From contig NC_031500.1 in NCBI RefSeq assembly GCF_000237925.1, positions 6,507,254 through 6,571,253 on the forward strand: 64,000 nucleotides of DNA, given 5' to 3'. Below are positions 39,118 through 52,700 of this stretch, one piece after another. The stretch is from Schistosoma mansoni. Lineage: Eukaryota > Platyhelminthes > Trematoda > Strigeidida > Schistosomatidae. The notes under the pieces were generated by a model that saw only the letters and a list, made by a program, of their open reading frames with translations, ran no database searches and was not told the origin of the DNA. Position 1 is the stretch's first letter. Each line of letters begins with the position of its first letter. Both the position numbers and the translations under genes were made by a program.

Positions 39118-39180
39118 TTTTGAAGTAAATCCATTGTTTCGCCTGGCAATCTGGTCCAAGCTTTAGCAAGGAAATATTAC
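39118..39180. repeat. Short dispersed repeat
   Basis: ATTGTTTCGCCTGGCAATCT resembles the reverse complement of sequence near 21245-21270 (CCAGGCGAAACGTTGGAT). The pair is too short to classify. Confidence 0.35.
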
Positions 39181-39564
39181 GATATGTTTTCTTAGTTGAT
39201 ATTCATTCAGTAGTATCTATCTCAGTGTTATATTACATTAGACTAAATGGAATTACAATTCGGACAACCATTTCTTGTTGTAACTTGAATTCATTGAACA
39301 GTTTTTAAACTATAAACAATTTTGAATATGAAACAAAATACTCTCTATGATGTAATTTTATCAATGATGAAGATTATGCCACAGTTAAAAAGTTGACTTC
39401 CCATATCACATTACTGATGCGTAGATTGCATTAATTATCTGTTTTACAATAACAATATCTATTACCTAGTTGATTATATATATATATCGTAAGTTATCAA
39501 TTATTGTCACTGTTTCAAACGATTGTCAAAGCAGTAATTTGTTGTTTATGTTGAATAATAAAGG

Positions 39565-39867
39565 TGTAGTGAACAAACCACTAGTTGGGGACAATCGAAT
39601 GTATTTAGGCACAAATTACAGACTATCTCACTAAATGCTGATAACCATACAGTAAACAGTTAATTTGCAAAATAACAATCAATTGTCTCAATCTTAACTG
39701 TTCCTTCTGCAAATATCAGTCCATCTTCTCTGATTTCATTGTTCATGCATTTTCATACCGATTGCGTTTCATTTCTGTTCTTTCTTTATCGATCTTCTGC
39801 CAAAATACATTCTATGTCTGACCATCACCATATACTACTTATATGAATATAAGCGGACCACACCACA
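39565..39867. mobile_element. Solo LTR, family L2, copy a (303 bp)
   Basis: Ends TGTAGTGAACAAA and CCACACCACA, flanked by a perfect 4-bp duplication AAGG (39561-39564 and 39868-39871). Related copies at 41590, 58714 and 62136 each have their own 4-bp duplication. No internal retroelement sequence is attached. Confidence 0.82.
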
Positions 39868-40088
39868 AAGGTATTTTCAATATTTCGATATGAAAATCGG
39901 TATTGGATTCTCTCCTTTTTTTCATCTGTGAATGGTTCAGTTTATGTGGGTAAAATAATGTCATTGTGGTACTGTAGTGAACGAAAAAATCAGTGGGGAC
40001 AACTAAATTCTGAAAGATGAATATACATTATACTCAAACAATGATTAAACAGTTATCCAATACTCATTAGATTTTAGTGATTTTACAA

Positions 40089-40285
40089 CCGATGCTGGCT
40101 CAGTGGTTCTAGAGGTTAAGCGCTCGTGCGCGAGACTGATAGTCCCTGGGTTCGAATCTCGCGAGACGGGATCGTTGATGCGCACTACTAAGGAGTCACA
40201 CAATAGGACGAAACGGCCGTCCAGTACTTCCAGGTTTTCTATGGTGTTCTAACTTCAATTGACTCATGATCTCAACTATTGAGAT
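40089..40285 (+). repeat. F2 SINE-like repeat
   Basis: Head GATGCTGGCTCAGTGGTTCT, B box GGTTCGAATCTC, hammerhead 40182-40227 with CTAAGGAG (G5 to A), and the tail. It lies about 200 bp before the guanylate-cyclase start codon. Confidence 0.78.
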
Positions 40286-40480
40286 ATTTATTGCTTTGTT
40301 ATTCGAAATTGCAGTCAATTAATGATAAATTATGAATTTCACTATGTAATAGGTTAATGACTTGAAGCTGATTAGTTTGATACATTTTATTTGTTTTGAC
40401 CTATACAGATATTTTACCAGGTAGTTTACTCTATACTATTTTGTGAATCCAGTATGTCAAAATATTAAAACTGACAGAGT

Positions 40481-40727
40481 ATGGTGCTCCTAATCATTCT
40501 TAATCAATTTCATTGGAAACATGTATACTTGATGATTTCCCTACTTGTACATATAATGTTGATTATCCAAAGGAGTATAAGTCAAAATTGTAGTCAAACA
40601 ATATATCAAATGTTCAGTGGAAGTACTGTTAGTAATAATAATAATATAACAAGTACAAATGTCACACAATTATGTTGGCTATCTGATGAAAATTTCACTT
40701 ATCTACAATCATTGAACAACTGTTTGG
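40481..40727 (+). CDS. Guanylate cyclase exon 1: start codon and signal peptide
   Basis: ATG at 40481. Residues near 15-32 (VYLMISLLVHIMLIIQRS) form a hydrophobic core typical of a signal peptide. The exon is taken to end at 40727 before GTAGGT because phase 1 lets the next exon open with D-F-N-I-V-W; the alternative donor four bases later would not. Confidence 0.7.
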
Positions 40728-43700
40728 GTAGGTAATTTATACTTTTAATTTAAAATGAAAATATTGTTTTATATATTTTTACGATTAAGAAAATATCTAG
40801 TTTAGATATGTTTCATGGTTTTGTTAATGTCTCAATCCCCCAAATGTCCTGGTACGGCCGAGAGTGAGGAGAGTCTGCTCTCCCTCTCCGAATGCTCTCA
40901 CATGGTCCTACTCACTGCCTTCTCGTGGCGGGGGTGTTGTTCACGAAATTGAGAGAACGAAAAGTGAATGTCCGGCGCTAAAACCGGGTTGGTTGACACG
41001 GAAAGTTCACCTAGGGGAGTTGAAAAACCCTGATTCCAAACCAATGGTGCACATGGGCCCCAATATCCTGAGGGAACAAATGGTGTATGAATCAATCTTT
41101 GGTTACCGGCTACCATGGGAATACATCGCCTCACGATGCCCCACTGCCTTGTGGATCAGACCTTTAAGTCAAAGGCTCCGGGTGTGGCCACCTAAGAATA
41201 CCACCTGCTTCAGTTTGTGCATCTGGGCAGTTTCACAGTCCTCACACAGATCAAATGAGATTTGTGCGGCGTATATACTTTGTACCAATATTCATGCGTT
41301 TAAATAAATAAATAATGTCTCAAAACTAGGTAGTTTGATAGTTGATCTTTTATTATTGTTCTTTATGAAGTAGTAAGCACTGAAGATCTTGCCTAATATA
41401 ATGCTGATGAAAGTTATGCAATTATACCATTTAGCTCAGAGAACTCAACAGGATAGAATACATTAATAAAGATTAATATGCATAACTTTCACTTAGACAT
41501 CTCTGATCAAATACATACCGTTTTTATTGTACTTAAAAATATGTGGAATGGATTGAAGTAAGAATACAATGTTGCGTACTAGAAACTAATGTAGTGAACA
41601 GAACACGTGTGGGGACAATCGAATGTATTTAGGTACAAATTACAGAATATCTCAATAAAATCTCAGAACCATATAGTAAATAGTTAATTTGCAAGCTATC
41701 AATCAATTGTCTCAATCTTATTTGTTCCTTCTGCAAATATCAGTTCATCGTCTCTGATTATTATTGTTCATACATTTTCATACCAATTCCGTCCCGTTCC
41801 CGTTCTCTCCTTATTAATCTTGAATATCCGACCATTATTATATACTACTTATGTGGATATAAGCAGCCCACACTCCACTAATGATTGCAACTAAACGAAG
41901 TGAGTAGATATGTCAGTGAATAAGAGAGATGGTTACTTATCACACTATGGAAACGATAAATTGACGACTAATTTGATTTAGAAATAGTTGTTTCAATATA
42001 ATACAGTTATATTACATTCAATTATTGTTTATAAATTCGAAAACTACTTTTATTAATGCTATTTAAGTAGTAAGTGAACTCACTGATAAGTTCAATGGGT
42101 CTTGTGAGTAACAGTTTTCTTAAACATTTTCAATAATCCGAAAAAAGTTTTATATTTTTTCCACACTTCAAGTTTCATGGTTACATTCTTATAAGCACCA
42201 TTGAAAGTAAAATAAATTTCAAAAAATATATTTATTTTGAATAGTTTTTTCATAGTTGAAATCATGAGTCAATTGAAACTAGACCACCATGAAAAAGCAT
42301 TGGACGGCCGTTTCGTCCTATTATGATTCTGATTATTTTGAATAGCTTTATACAGACAATAGCTACTTAGAAAGTATTTTTATTTAATATTTACTTGAGG
42401 GGGTTTGAAATATGCACATAGTTTGTAATCTGAATAGTGAAGAATTAATAATATGCATTATGTAACTGGTGAAAAATACCGGTGGTAGAAAGAAGATTGG
42501 TTTATAGAAATGGATGGGAATTTTTTTTTAAAATTCAATAGTTTATCATAGTCTAATATTCACTTATCATGTTTAACGTGTAAACTATAAAAATTTTTAT
42601 CTTTTATAGAATATGAAGCATGATATGTAGGTATCATTACCAGGGTTTGACTTGATAATTTTGGATAAATTGAACGTTGAGTGGAATAAATTCATTTAGT
42701 ATTGTTTGTTTGAATCTTCCCATTGATGTTTAGGACTGTGACTGGTCAGTCTCTAATTGGCATATGTGCATACTGTGTGTATTCCCTCGGTATAGTCTTA
42801 ATTCGCAAGCATTGTAGCTGAGTGGATAACGTGATGACGTTTGAAGCGAAAGGTACTGGGTTCGAGTACTAGAGTTAACATCAACTCTGAGATGCAGGTA
42901 CATCCAGCTGACGAGTCTCAAATAGGACGAAGTGACGCGCATCCTGGATTCCACTGCTAGCCACTACCCATTTTTGCTTACAATTGAGTAGATTGTTATA
43001 AATAAATTATTATATTTGTAATATTCCAATGAGTAGAAAAATTGAATTTTCTGATGTTTCATGGCTCAGTGTAAGCCACTTCTTCAGAGAGTAAATAATC
43101 AAAGCAAAATGAATCCAAACTTAAATAGTACAAAGGAAGAAAACAAGAATAATTTCTGTGAAGTATGATAGTTTACAAATTATAGCGATACATATCTCCT
43201 AACGTAAATTATACGTTTTATGTGTATTATGAAATTTTGAGCAAGAGTTTAGTGAATTGAAATTTAAAATACACTGTTCCTAAATGAGTAACGCATAATA
43301 GAGTAGTTTATTGGTGGTTATATATCGCTGTTCCACTACGAATTATACTTTTTTTAATGGTCGTTCAGAGTTGTGTATCAATAGTATCTTCTGATATACC
43401 GACATTGAGTAGTGTATTACCAAGTTAAAAATGATCATGTTGGATGATATTTTATTATAAGACTGATAGGTCCTGAGTTCGAATCTCGCGAGTCGGGATC
43501 GTGAATGCGCACTGCTGAGGAGTCCCACAATAGGATGAAACGGCTGTCAAGTGCTTCCAGGTTTTCCATGGTGGTATAGCTCCAATAGATTCATGATTTC
43601 AACTACAAAACAACGAAAACTTTGAAAAATTTTTCCATATGTTTCTAAGCTGTCTATAAAAAATGTTTTACAGTTGAAAATGAGGCATTATGAAAAAACA

Positions 43701-46700
43701 TTTTTATTTTTTCTTCCAATGTTACATTGAATAGTTAGTGAAAATCTAGTCTGGTCATATGAAAGTTTAACAGATAATGACAATAGAGAAATTTTCATAA
43801 CAATCATCTGATATATTTCATTACACATATATAAATCATATATGTATAATATGCATAGCTAAACAACACAGTCTACTTGAGTACATTGTTATCAGTTAAA
43901 TGTGATATTTAGTTTACAGTTTGTTTTTATAAGGTTCATGTTTTAGGCACCTTAGTTACTTCCACTTTTCTCTCTTTTTTTGTCCTTTTTCTTCCTTCTT
44001 TTTTTCGCTGAAGAGTCAGTAAAACTTTTTACCTCCTCATACTAACTAAAACTAAAACATTGTATTAAAATCAAACTAACAGATAGAAACAAAGGCGTGA
44101 GGAAGGGGGGGGCTGTAAAATCATTTAACTAATGAACAATCCACTCATTCTAAGTATACTCATTTTATAGTGAATAAAAATTATATTAGATAAGGTTTAT
44201 TAAATAATAACACTATTTGCAGTAATCAGGTTTTTTTGTTGCTATTCAGTTAGACAGTTTTTATCATTTTGTAATGGTTGATAAAATCAGGCGAATTCAA
44301 CAGTACAGAAAATGCAAACAGAGTAGAAACAACATAGTTTCTGGGATAAAAAATAATCAATTTGTAGGAAAAATGACGCCCATAATTTAAAGGATACATT
44401 CGAGTTTTTCGAAGAAACGCATCGTTTCAATATATCAGGTAAATTTGTGGTATTTTTTGATGTTTGGTCATTATTTACAAATATACAGTCAAGGGGAAAC
44501 TAACTAATCATCATTTTCTAACAATTTACCATCGTTCTTTGTCCCAAAATGAGTTGAGGAAATCATCATTATTTTAAACAAAAGGAGTTTGTTTCCCGCT
44601 CAGTAATTAATAATGCGAACAAATCGATGGAGCAACCATGGTATCACGACTAGGGTCTATATTAGCTGATATCGTGATGGCTAACCCATAACATGTAAAA
44701 CTGAAACACAGAATTCAGAGTACCACGTACTACTCCAGATATGTCCATATGCTTATTATTTAAAGATTTATGTTGTGTTTCACGTTTGCCTAACCACTTC
44801 AACAACTCTCCTTCAAACATAATCTTTACAATGAAATATGAGAAAAATGAATGACTGAATATTTGGATCTTAATGTAAGACGTAGGAATGATAAAACTAT
44901 TGCAAAAAGTAAATGCATGAAAGAAACATGTATGGGAGAGAATTTAAACTATAACGTTTGTTCCCCCAACAGTTTCAAAGATATTTAGTCAAAACTGTCT
45001 TCAATAGACCTACGATGTACTGCTCAAATGATAAGATAAACGAGGAATTAGCTATTCTAGTAAAATCCCTAATGAAAAATGAGTGCTAGGAAGAATGTAT
45101 TGAGAAATATGAAAAAGAACATTCTGAACATGATGAACAAGCAACTTTTTATAAGAATATTTGTCAATATTTGAACGAACAACTTGACAAAAAAATGAAT
45201 ACTCAGTATGGAAAAGACATCTTTTAGACAGTTAACTAATTTTACTCTGTTTTTCAGAGGCATTCGCTATCAAACGTTTCTGACATGACTTTTGTATACA
45301 AAAGGAGAGTGTAATTAGTCTGTCTCTGACACGCTGAGTGTTAGTCAAATAAACCTTGCCAATTCTTCAACACTCCTTTTTATCTAATATTTTAAGTATT
45401 AGTTGTAAGAGGACATATGAACAATTACTAAACATGACAATGCAATAGAAAGGTAATTATATAAGATAATATAGTGTAAACGATAATGATAAACGATTGT
45501 GCGTGAGCAAATAAAAAGGCGTGTAAAACTAACAAACGCATAATAATTAAAATCTTTTTGTCACAATGATTAAGAGTATTAGAGCGGTTAAATGAAATTA
45601 AGTGACATTCATGAATAAAGTCATGGAGATATGCTCAATAATTAGACAGTGAGGGATATTTTCAAATGTGAAACCAATGAAAAAAATATTTATTTAAGCA
45701 CATAAACATTGGTACAAAGAGGTACCAAATATATGTGCGCCACACAAATCATTCGATTTGTGTTAGGGCTGGAATATTGTCTGGGTGCCTAGACCGAAAT
45801 ATTTGGTTATATTAGGAGGGTCACACACGGGGCCTTTGGCCTAGAGATCTGATTCACTAGGCGGCATAATAACCTTAGGAGATACGAGAAGGCAGTGGGT
45901 AGTACTTTCCTGTCAGTATCTGTAAACGTGTGGACATATGAGAGCATTTCGAGAGAAATAGCAGACTCTCCCCACCGTCGACCGTACCAGGCTATTAATA
46001 TAATAAAAACAATTTAAAGGTACAGTAGAGGCAACGATAAGACATACTTTTTTGTATACATAGTTTAGGTTCCATTTCAAAGACTACAAGAACTTTATTA
46101 TTGTTATTATTATGCGCATCCATGACCCCAACAACCCAGGACTTTAAGTAATTATGATTTTAAAATGTAGGCAGCTAATAAACAGGTTATAAAGTCGAAT
46201 GAATTCATTTCATTCAACAAACCTTTATATTCTTATTAATTAATAGATGTAATTGTATAAAATAGATAAATAGCTTTTTACTATCCACATTTATTTTTAT
46301 GTTTGTTTGAATCTTCCCATTGATGTTTAGGACTGTGATTGATCAGTCTCTTTATTGGCATATGTGTATCCTGTGAGGATAGCCTTAGTTCACAAGCATA
46401 ATAAGCAAAGATGAATTAAGGCTATATAGAGGGAATACGCACAGTATACACATATGCCAATAAAACGACTGATCAATTGAAGTCCTAAACATCAATGGGA
46501 AGATTCAAACAAACATTAACAAGTAAATTTAATCTTCGCCCCATTTCACAAGCAAGTGGCTATCAAGACTCAGTAGCTGAGTGGATAACGTGATGGCGTT
46601 TGAAACAAAAGGTACTGGGTACGAGTCGCAGAGTGAACATCAACTCTGAGATGCAGGTACATCCAGATGAGGAGTCCCAAATAGGACGAAACGCGCGTCG

Positions 46701-49700
46701 TGGATTCCACTGCTAGCCAATATCCATCTTTGCTTATAATAATAACAGTTTATAAATACTTTTAAAGTAAATAATAATAATCTGATTATTATTGTTTTGT
46801 TTAGTTTCCATCAACAAAATCTTAAGTACTTTACTACTAATTAAATAAAAGTACATGAGTTCATTGAATATTTTTCACTTGTTTACTATTTCCTTAAATT
46901 ACTTTTCAGTTATTCTCATTATTACTATTATTATTACTATTGTTAGCTTTATTCAATATTATATTCTTGGTGCAATATAGAATTTTCAGCGCAAAGTATT
47001 TTAACAAGTTTCCGCTTCTTATTTCTTGATCAATCCTGACGATAAAAATTGAGTGATCGTCAATTCTATGTTAACAGTTCAGGAATCGATATCTGAATAA
47101 TGTACATTCTTTTCAACGTAGATTGCTAATAACCATAATGTCTTTGATTGTTCTCTTAACCTCGCGAAGCGGGATCGTTGATGTGCACTGCTCAGGAGTC
47201 CCACAATAGGACGAAATGGCCGTCCAGTACTTCCAGGTTTTCCATGATGGTCTAGCTTCAATTGACTCATGATCTCAACTATATAAAATTACTGAAATTT
47301 CCACGAAACCCCCCTTCTGATAATGTACATATTATTTATGAATTAAACTTAGATTAAGAAAGAACACATCTCAATTAATCACAATTAACTTTTACTGTTT
47401 CAACTGTTAATTACGTTTTTCCTTTTTTACTTTAGAAATCTAGAAAAGACTTCTTTAATCATTATAAAACGCCTTCGAGTTTAATTGAATACGTATATTA
47501 CACTTGTTTTAATCGATATATACAATATAAATATTCCCTATTTATTTGCAATTATTGTAGACTTTAATATAGTATGGATAAATGAACCACCAAATGAATG
47601 GTCTATTGATAAAATGATTAGAATTAGATTTTTTGCAACGGCTTCTTCATCATTTTATGGACAAGCTATACAGCTGAATATATTTTCACGTAATCCATTA
47701 TTAAGGTGAGGATATAATTTTTACATTATTTTTACGGGTTAATGTATGGTGAACAATGGTTACTGTTAGGTATATGTTTTGAATAAAATAACTTGTAGTG
47801 CCATGCTTCGTTAATCATTCACCTTGATAACCGTTGTAATACAAATCTTAACGGTGTATAAAAATCAGAAGGCAAAAGTAAGCGGCAGTTACAGTTTTAT
47901 TGACAAATGACACAGGCCAGTAAGTTATAAGCACATGAGTAAATATCAGCGTGCGAAACAAAAATGACGCGCGCATTGGAGATGGAGGGTAAGCCAACTC
48001 ACTTTTATCAAGCGTTAATCAATATTTATAGTCAGAAAGAATAAATGACAGACATGTGATAAATAGGATAATAAGTGTACACATACCTACGCTCATACAA
48101 AAATGGTCAGGATTAATAAGTGAATGATTAACAATGTGAAAACATAACTCATGATGGATAGGCAAATTGACTTGTCCAGAAGTTAGAATAAGACATATGG
48201 TCTTAACATATCAACCGATACTACAAACTGTGTTGTAAGAATAGTAAAACATTGATTTATCAAAATTATTAGTAACCTACTCAAATGAGACATTTAACAA
48301 TATGATCTCATTATAGTATGATTAATTGAGATCGCTTTTGATCCGTTACATCTAATAATTCTCTTAACTAATTAAAATCAGTTGAAGGGATATAAAGAAT
48401 GCATCGTGTGTAGTTCAGGAATCTTTATTGATATAAACCACTGGGGACTGATGAAGTTGGAACTACAGCTTACAGATTACCAACTAAGTTATGTAGTTAT
48501 ATTATGCTCAAGGTTAGCTTTCATTGATAAGATTTTTCTACAGGTATGGTCATCTACAGTCAACTGATGAATTGACTAATAAACAAGTTTCAGATTTAAA
48601 TATTTTGGTGGAAATAAAACAGGAAATCATTTATACTTTTTTAAAGACAGACAATCAAAATTTGGTAAAAGGTTGATCATTCCACGATGATCACATCAAG
48701 GCCAGTAAAATGTATCCAAATGTAAGGTTCAAAAATCACTTATAACAATAAGGATTTACATTCACTTAGTATGGTTTGTTTGAATCTTCCTATTGATGTT
48801 TAAAACTGCAACTGGTCAGTCTCTAATTGGAATATGTGCATACTATGCGTATTGCATTGATATAGGCTTAATTCACAAGCATTGTAAGCAAAGATGGATA
48901 GTGGCTAGTAGTGGAATCCAGGACGCTCGTCTCGTCCTATTTGGGACTTGTCAGCTGAATGTATCTGCATCTCAGAGTTGATGTTCACTCTGAGACTCGA
49001 ACCCAGTACCTTTCACTTCATATAATAAGAATTTCCGTTTAGTTTTTTATTTTCTAAATACCAACCAGTAATTTAAACGGGAATAATCACAGATAAATTT
49101 CTTTTGTTTTTTTCGATTGTATAGTTCAATTGGTGATGTATCATCGTTTTGTTCTGCAACATCTTGCAAAATATTTCAAGTTGAAAATACATGCTGTATA
49201 TGGCATATAAGTCTGTTTATGAATAGATTACCTTCTTCTAGTGAACAAATTTCTTTGGATGTCTGTGATTTTAATAATTTTAATAATAAAAGTATTATAC
49301 CAGTTTATTCCGGTTCATCATTGAATTCAGAATGGAATCTTTTAGTTCCAAGTAAGTATCTTCATTATGTTTACATTGTTATGTGAACAAGTAAATATAC
49401 AAATGCCTTGAGACGATCGACTGTAAAATATCTGTTTATTTTGACAATATTGAGAATGTTCATAGCTGAAATCATGAGTCAATTGAAGCTAGACCACCAT
49501 GGAAAACCTGGAAGCCATGAACGGCCGTTTCGTCATGGGTTCGAATCTCGAGAGGCGGGATCGTGGATGCGCACTGCTGAGGAGTCCCACAATAAGACGA
49601 AACGGCCGTCCAGTGCTTCCAGGTTTTCCTTGGTGGTCTAGCTTCAACTGACTCATGCTTTTAACTATAACAAAAAATTAAGGCAATTTAGTGAAGAAAA

Positions 49701-52700
49701 TTCTTTTCCTGACAAAGTATATACTCAAGCTGTACAATCTTATTCATAGTTAATTAACAAATAAAATGATTTTTAAGAAACAGAAAGACGGTAGCATCCG
49801 GCTGTGTATCAAAGAAAGTCGTTTATCAATTGAGAATATGAAGAAAGATAATGAGCTGAAATCAAATGTGTGAAAGATAACTGTCTGCTTGACGAGCATG
49901 AGAAGGGTGAATAAAAAATTGTAAACGTGAAGGTGATAATAACGAATACTTAAAATTAAGAATATAAAAAAAATATAAGAAGGATGCATTAACAGTCAAA
50001 TTATCGTTTGTACAAATTAAGTGTTAGGCTCATGCAAGAATGATGGCTTGCACGTGTCGCTTTGCATACAGAGTTTAAATTTGAAAAAGATGGATTACTA
50101 ACGCCTCTACAGTGCATACATTATTACTTTACGCTACCCTTCATCCAAAACATCTGGACATTTATTTTTCAGAATGACTGAATCAGAATTTCTACTTCTT
50201 TTCAACGATAAGACTAAAAATATGTTGGCATATTTTTGTGCCTTTTCTCTTGTGTTCAAGTCGCTGTGTAGTTCAAGCTTAAGGGTTACGAAACTAGCTT
50301 AAGATCCGAATATAGCGTTCAATCAATCAGACGTATCAAAATGGAAATGACGAAATCACATAAAACGGCCCTGAAAAAATATCTACTACTTGGTAATCAT
50401 TTTTATGTGAGGACGACAAAATTGAAGCCATGATTAGCTAAAAAAAAACTACAAACATTTTTCGTTAAATACTGCTTATCTACTCATAACATTTTTGTTA
50501 TAATCGTTTATGTACAATCTAAGTTCATTGTTTCAAATCTGATCAAAAATGAGATCACTCAAAGTTCCAATGTTCCAACAATAGTACATCTCATTAAGTA
50601 TTTGCTCATGAATATAACAAAAGACACGTACTGAAGGGTCGTATCATGTGCTCACTTGGGAATATTAAGAGGTCAAGTCGTATCATTCTTCCACACTATT
50701 CAAATTATCTTCACGCCATTGAATTAGTATACATTTTCTAAGATAACACAATGTCATTTCTCTACTGAATCATCATATCCGTGTAAATAACTGGCAACCA
50801 TTTTTCTATTCATATTTATTTTATCTAGATGTTACACAACCAGGAATTTATTTATTATTTGTCCGAATACTGATTGGAAGATTTCAAAGTATTTTGGTCA
50901 AAAGAGTAACGATTACGAGTTTAGGTATTTTGTAAAATTTGTAAATTATGCCAGTAATATGTGTATATATGCTTTATTCAAATAGATAGTTTTATAATAA
51001 GACAAATGCTATAGTTAAATTCACTTGGCATTGTTTGTTTAAATCTTCCCATTGATGTTTGAGGACTGCAATTAATCAGTCTCTTATTGGTATATGCGCA
51101 TACTGTGCATATTGCCTCGATATAGCCTTAATTCGCAAGCATTATTAGGAAAGATGGATGGTGGCTAGCAGTGGAATCCAGGACGCGCTTTTCATCCTAC
51201 ATGAAACTTGTCAGATGGACGTACCTGCATCTCAGAGTTGATGCCCACTCTGGGACTCGAACCCAGTACCGTTTGTTTCAAATGCCATCGTGTTATGTAC
51301 TTAGCAACTGAGTCCTAATAGCCACTTGCTAAAGGTACTGGGTTCGAGTCCCAAAGTGAAGATCAACTCTGAGATGTAGGCACATCCATCTGACGAGTCC
51401 CAAATAGGAAGAAACGTGCGTTCTGGATTCTACTTCTGGCCATTATTTATCTTTGCCCAGAATGCTATAATTGTCTATATATTAATGTGTAACAATTTTT
51501 GACCGAAAGATATTGATGATGTTTATTTTAAACACTTTGCTTTTATACCGATGGTTCTGACGTACTTCTGTCCATCTACTGACATATATTCATCGGACTT
51601 ATGAAATATTTCAATACACAAATATACTTATTAGTGTGAAAAATGTATCTTAATAGAAGTTATAACTGGTCCATTGTTTAGAGTTAAACGGTGATAACCG
51701 ATTGAAGTGGTTGATTATTTCACTGTTATACTAGATTTTTGAAGTTACCATTGTAGGTCACTGGAATCCTACTTGGCAGCCTAATATTAAAGCGCCTTTT
51801 ATTTAAGTACAGTTTTTGTTATTAAATAATAATAGCTGGAGAGCCACTGAAGAACAAACAACACTGATCTAAACTGCTAACAAGCATTATATATTAACGA
51901 ACTTTCTTAAAACCATCTAAATATGAAACTGTATCAAAAATGTACTCAACCTTGATGGGTCGGTGTCTGACGAAATCTCTTCACTGATTCAAAAAGCGCG
52001 TTTGGCTTTTGCCAACTTACGTCACCTCATTAATTCCATTTGATATCAATAACGAATAATGAAATCTAATTATTTAATTAACTTCACATAACCTTTATCT
52101 GTAGTTTACCTTCGATTGAAATCATGTTTTTCGTCAAATTTCTGTATTCTGAGGGAATTAATGTAGTAGCTTTTTTAAATTTTGGATAGACAAAGCACTT
52201 TAGTCTTTTTTGAGTCATTTTGTACAGATATATTCGACATAATCAGCTTGTCACTTGTGATCTTAAACGCTTTTCTTGTGTTTGTATGTATATTTATTGT
52301 TTATTTCATTCGTTATCCGTCTTTAGCTTGTCTAAAGACAGTCNNNNNNNNNNNNNNNNNNNNNNNNNNNNNNNNNNNNNNNNNNNNNNNNNNNNNNNNN
52401 NNNNNNNNNNNNNNNNNNNNNNNNNNNNNNNNNNNNNNNNNNNNNNNNNNNNNNNNNNNNNNNNNNNNNNNNNNNNNNNNNNNNNNNNNNNNNNNNNNNN
52501 NNNNNNNNNNNNNNNNNNNNNNNNNNNNNNNNNNNNNNNNNNNACGATGAAAGCTCCACGACCAAACCATCCAGCTCAGAGAACAAACCTACATCAAAAT
52601 CACCCACCTGAGCTACAAATTTTCTCCACCATCTCAAAATGTACTATACATACTAGGTGAGATTTATTTATCGTTTGTAAACTATAAATCTTTAAGGAAG

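Noticed and set aside
40864-41307. 147-codon open frame as a host gene
   Set aside because: Starts with GTG, lies inside a repeat with target duplications, and the second copy of the repeat does not keep the frame.
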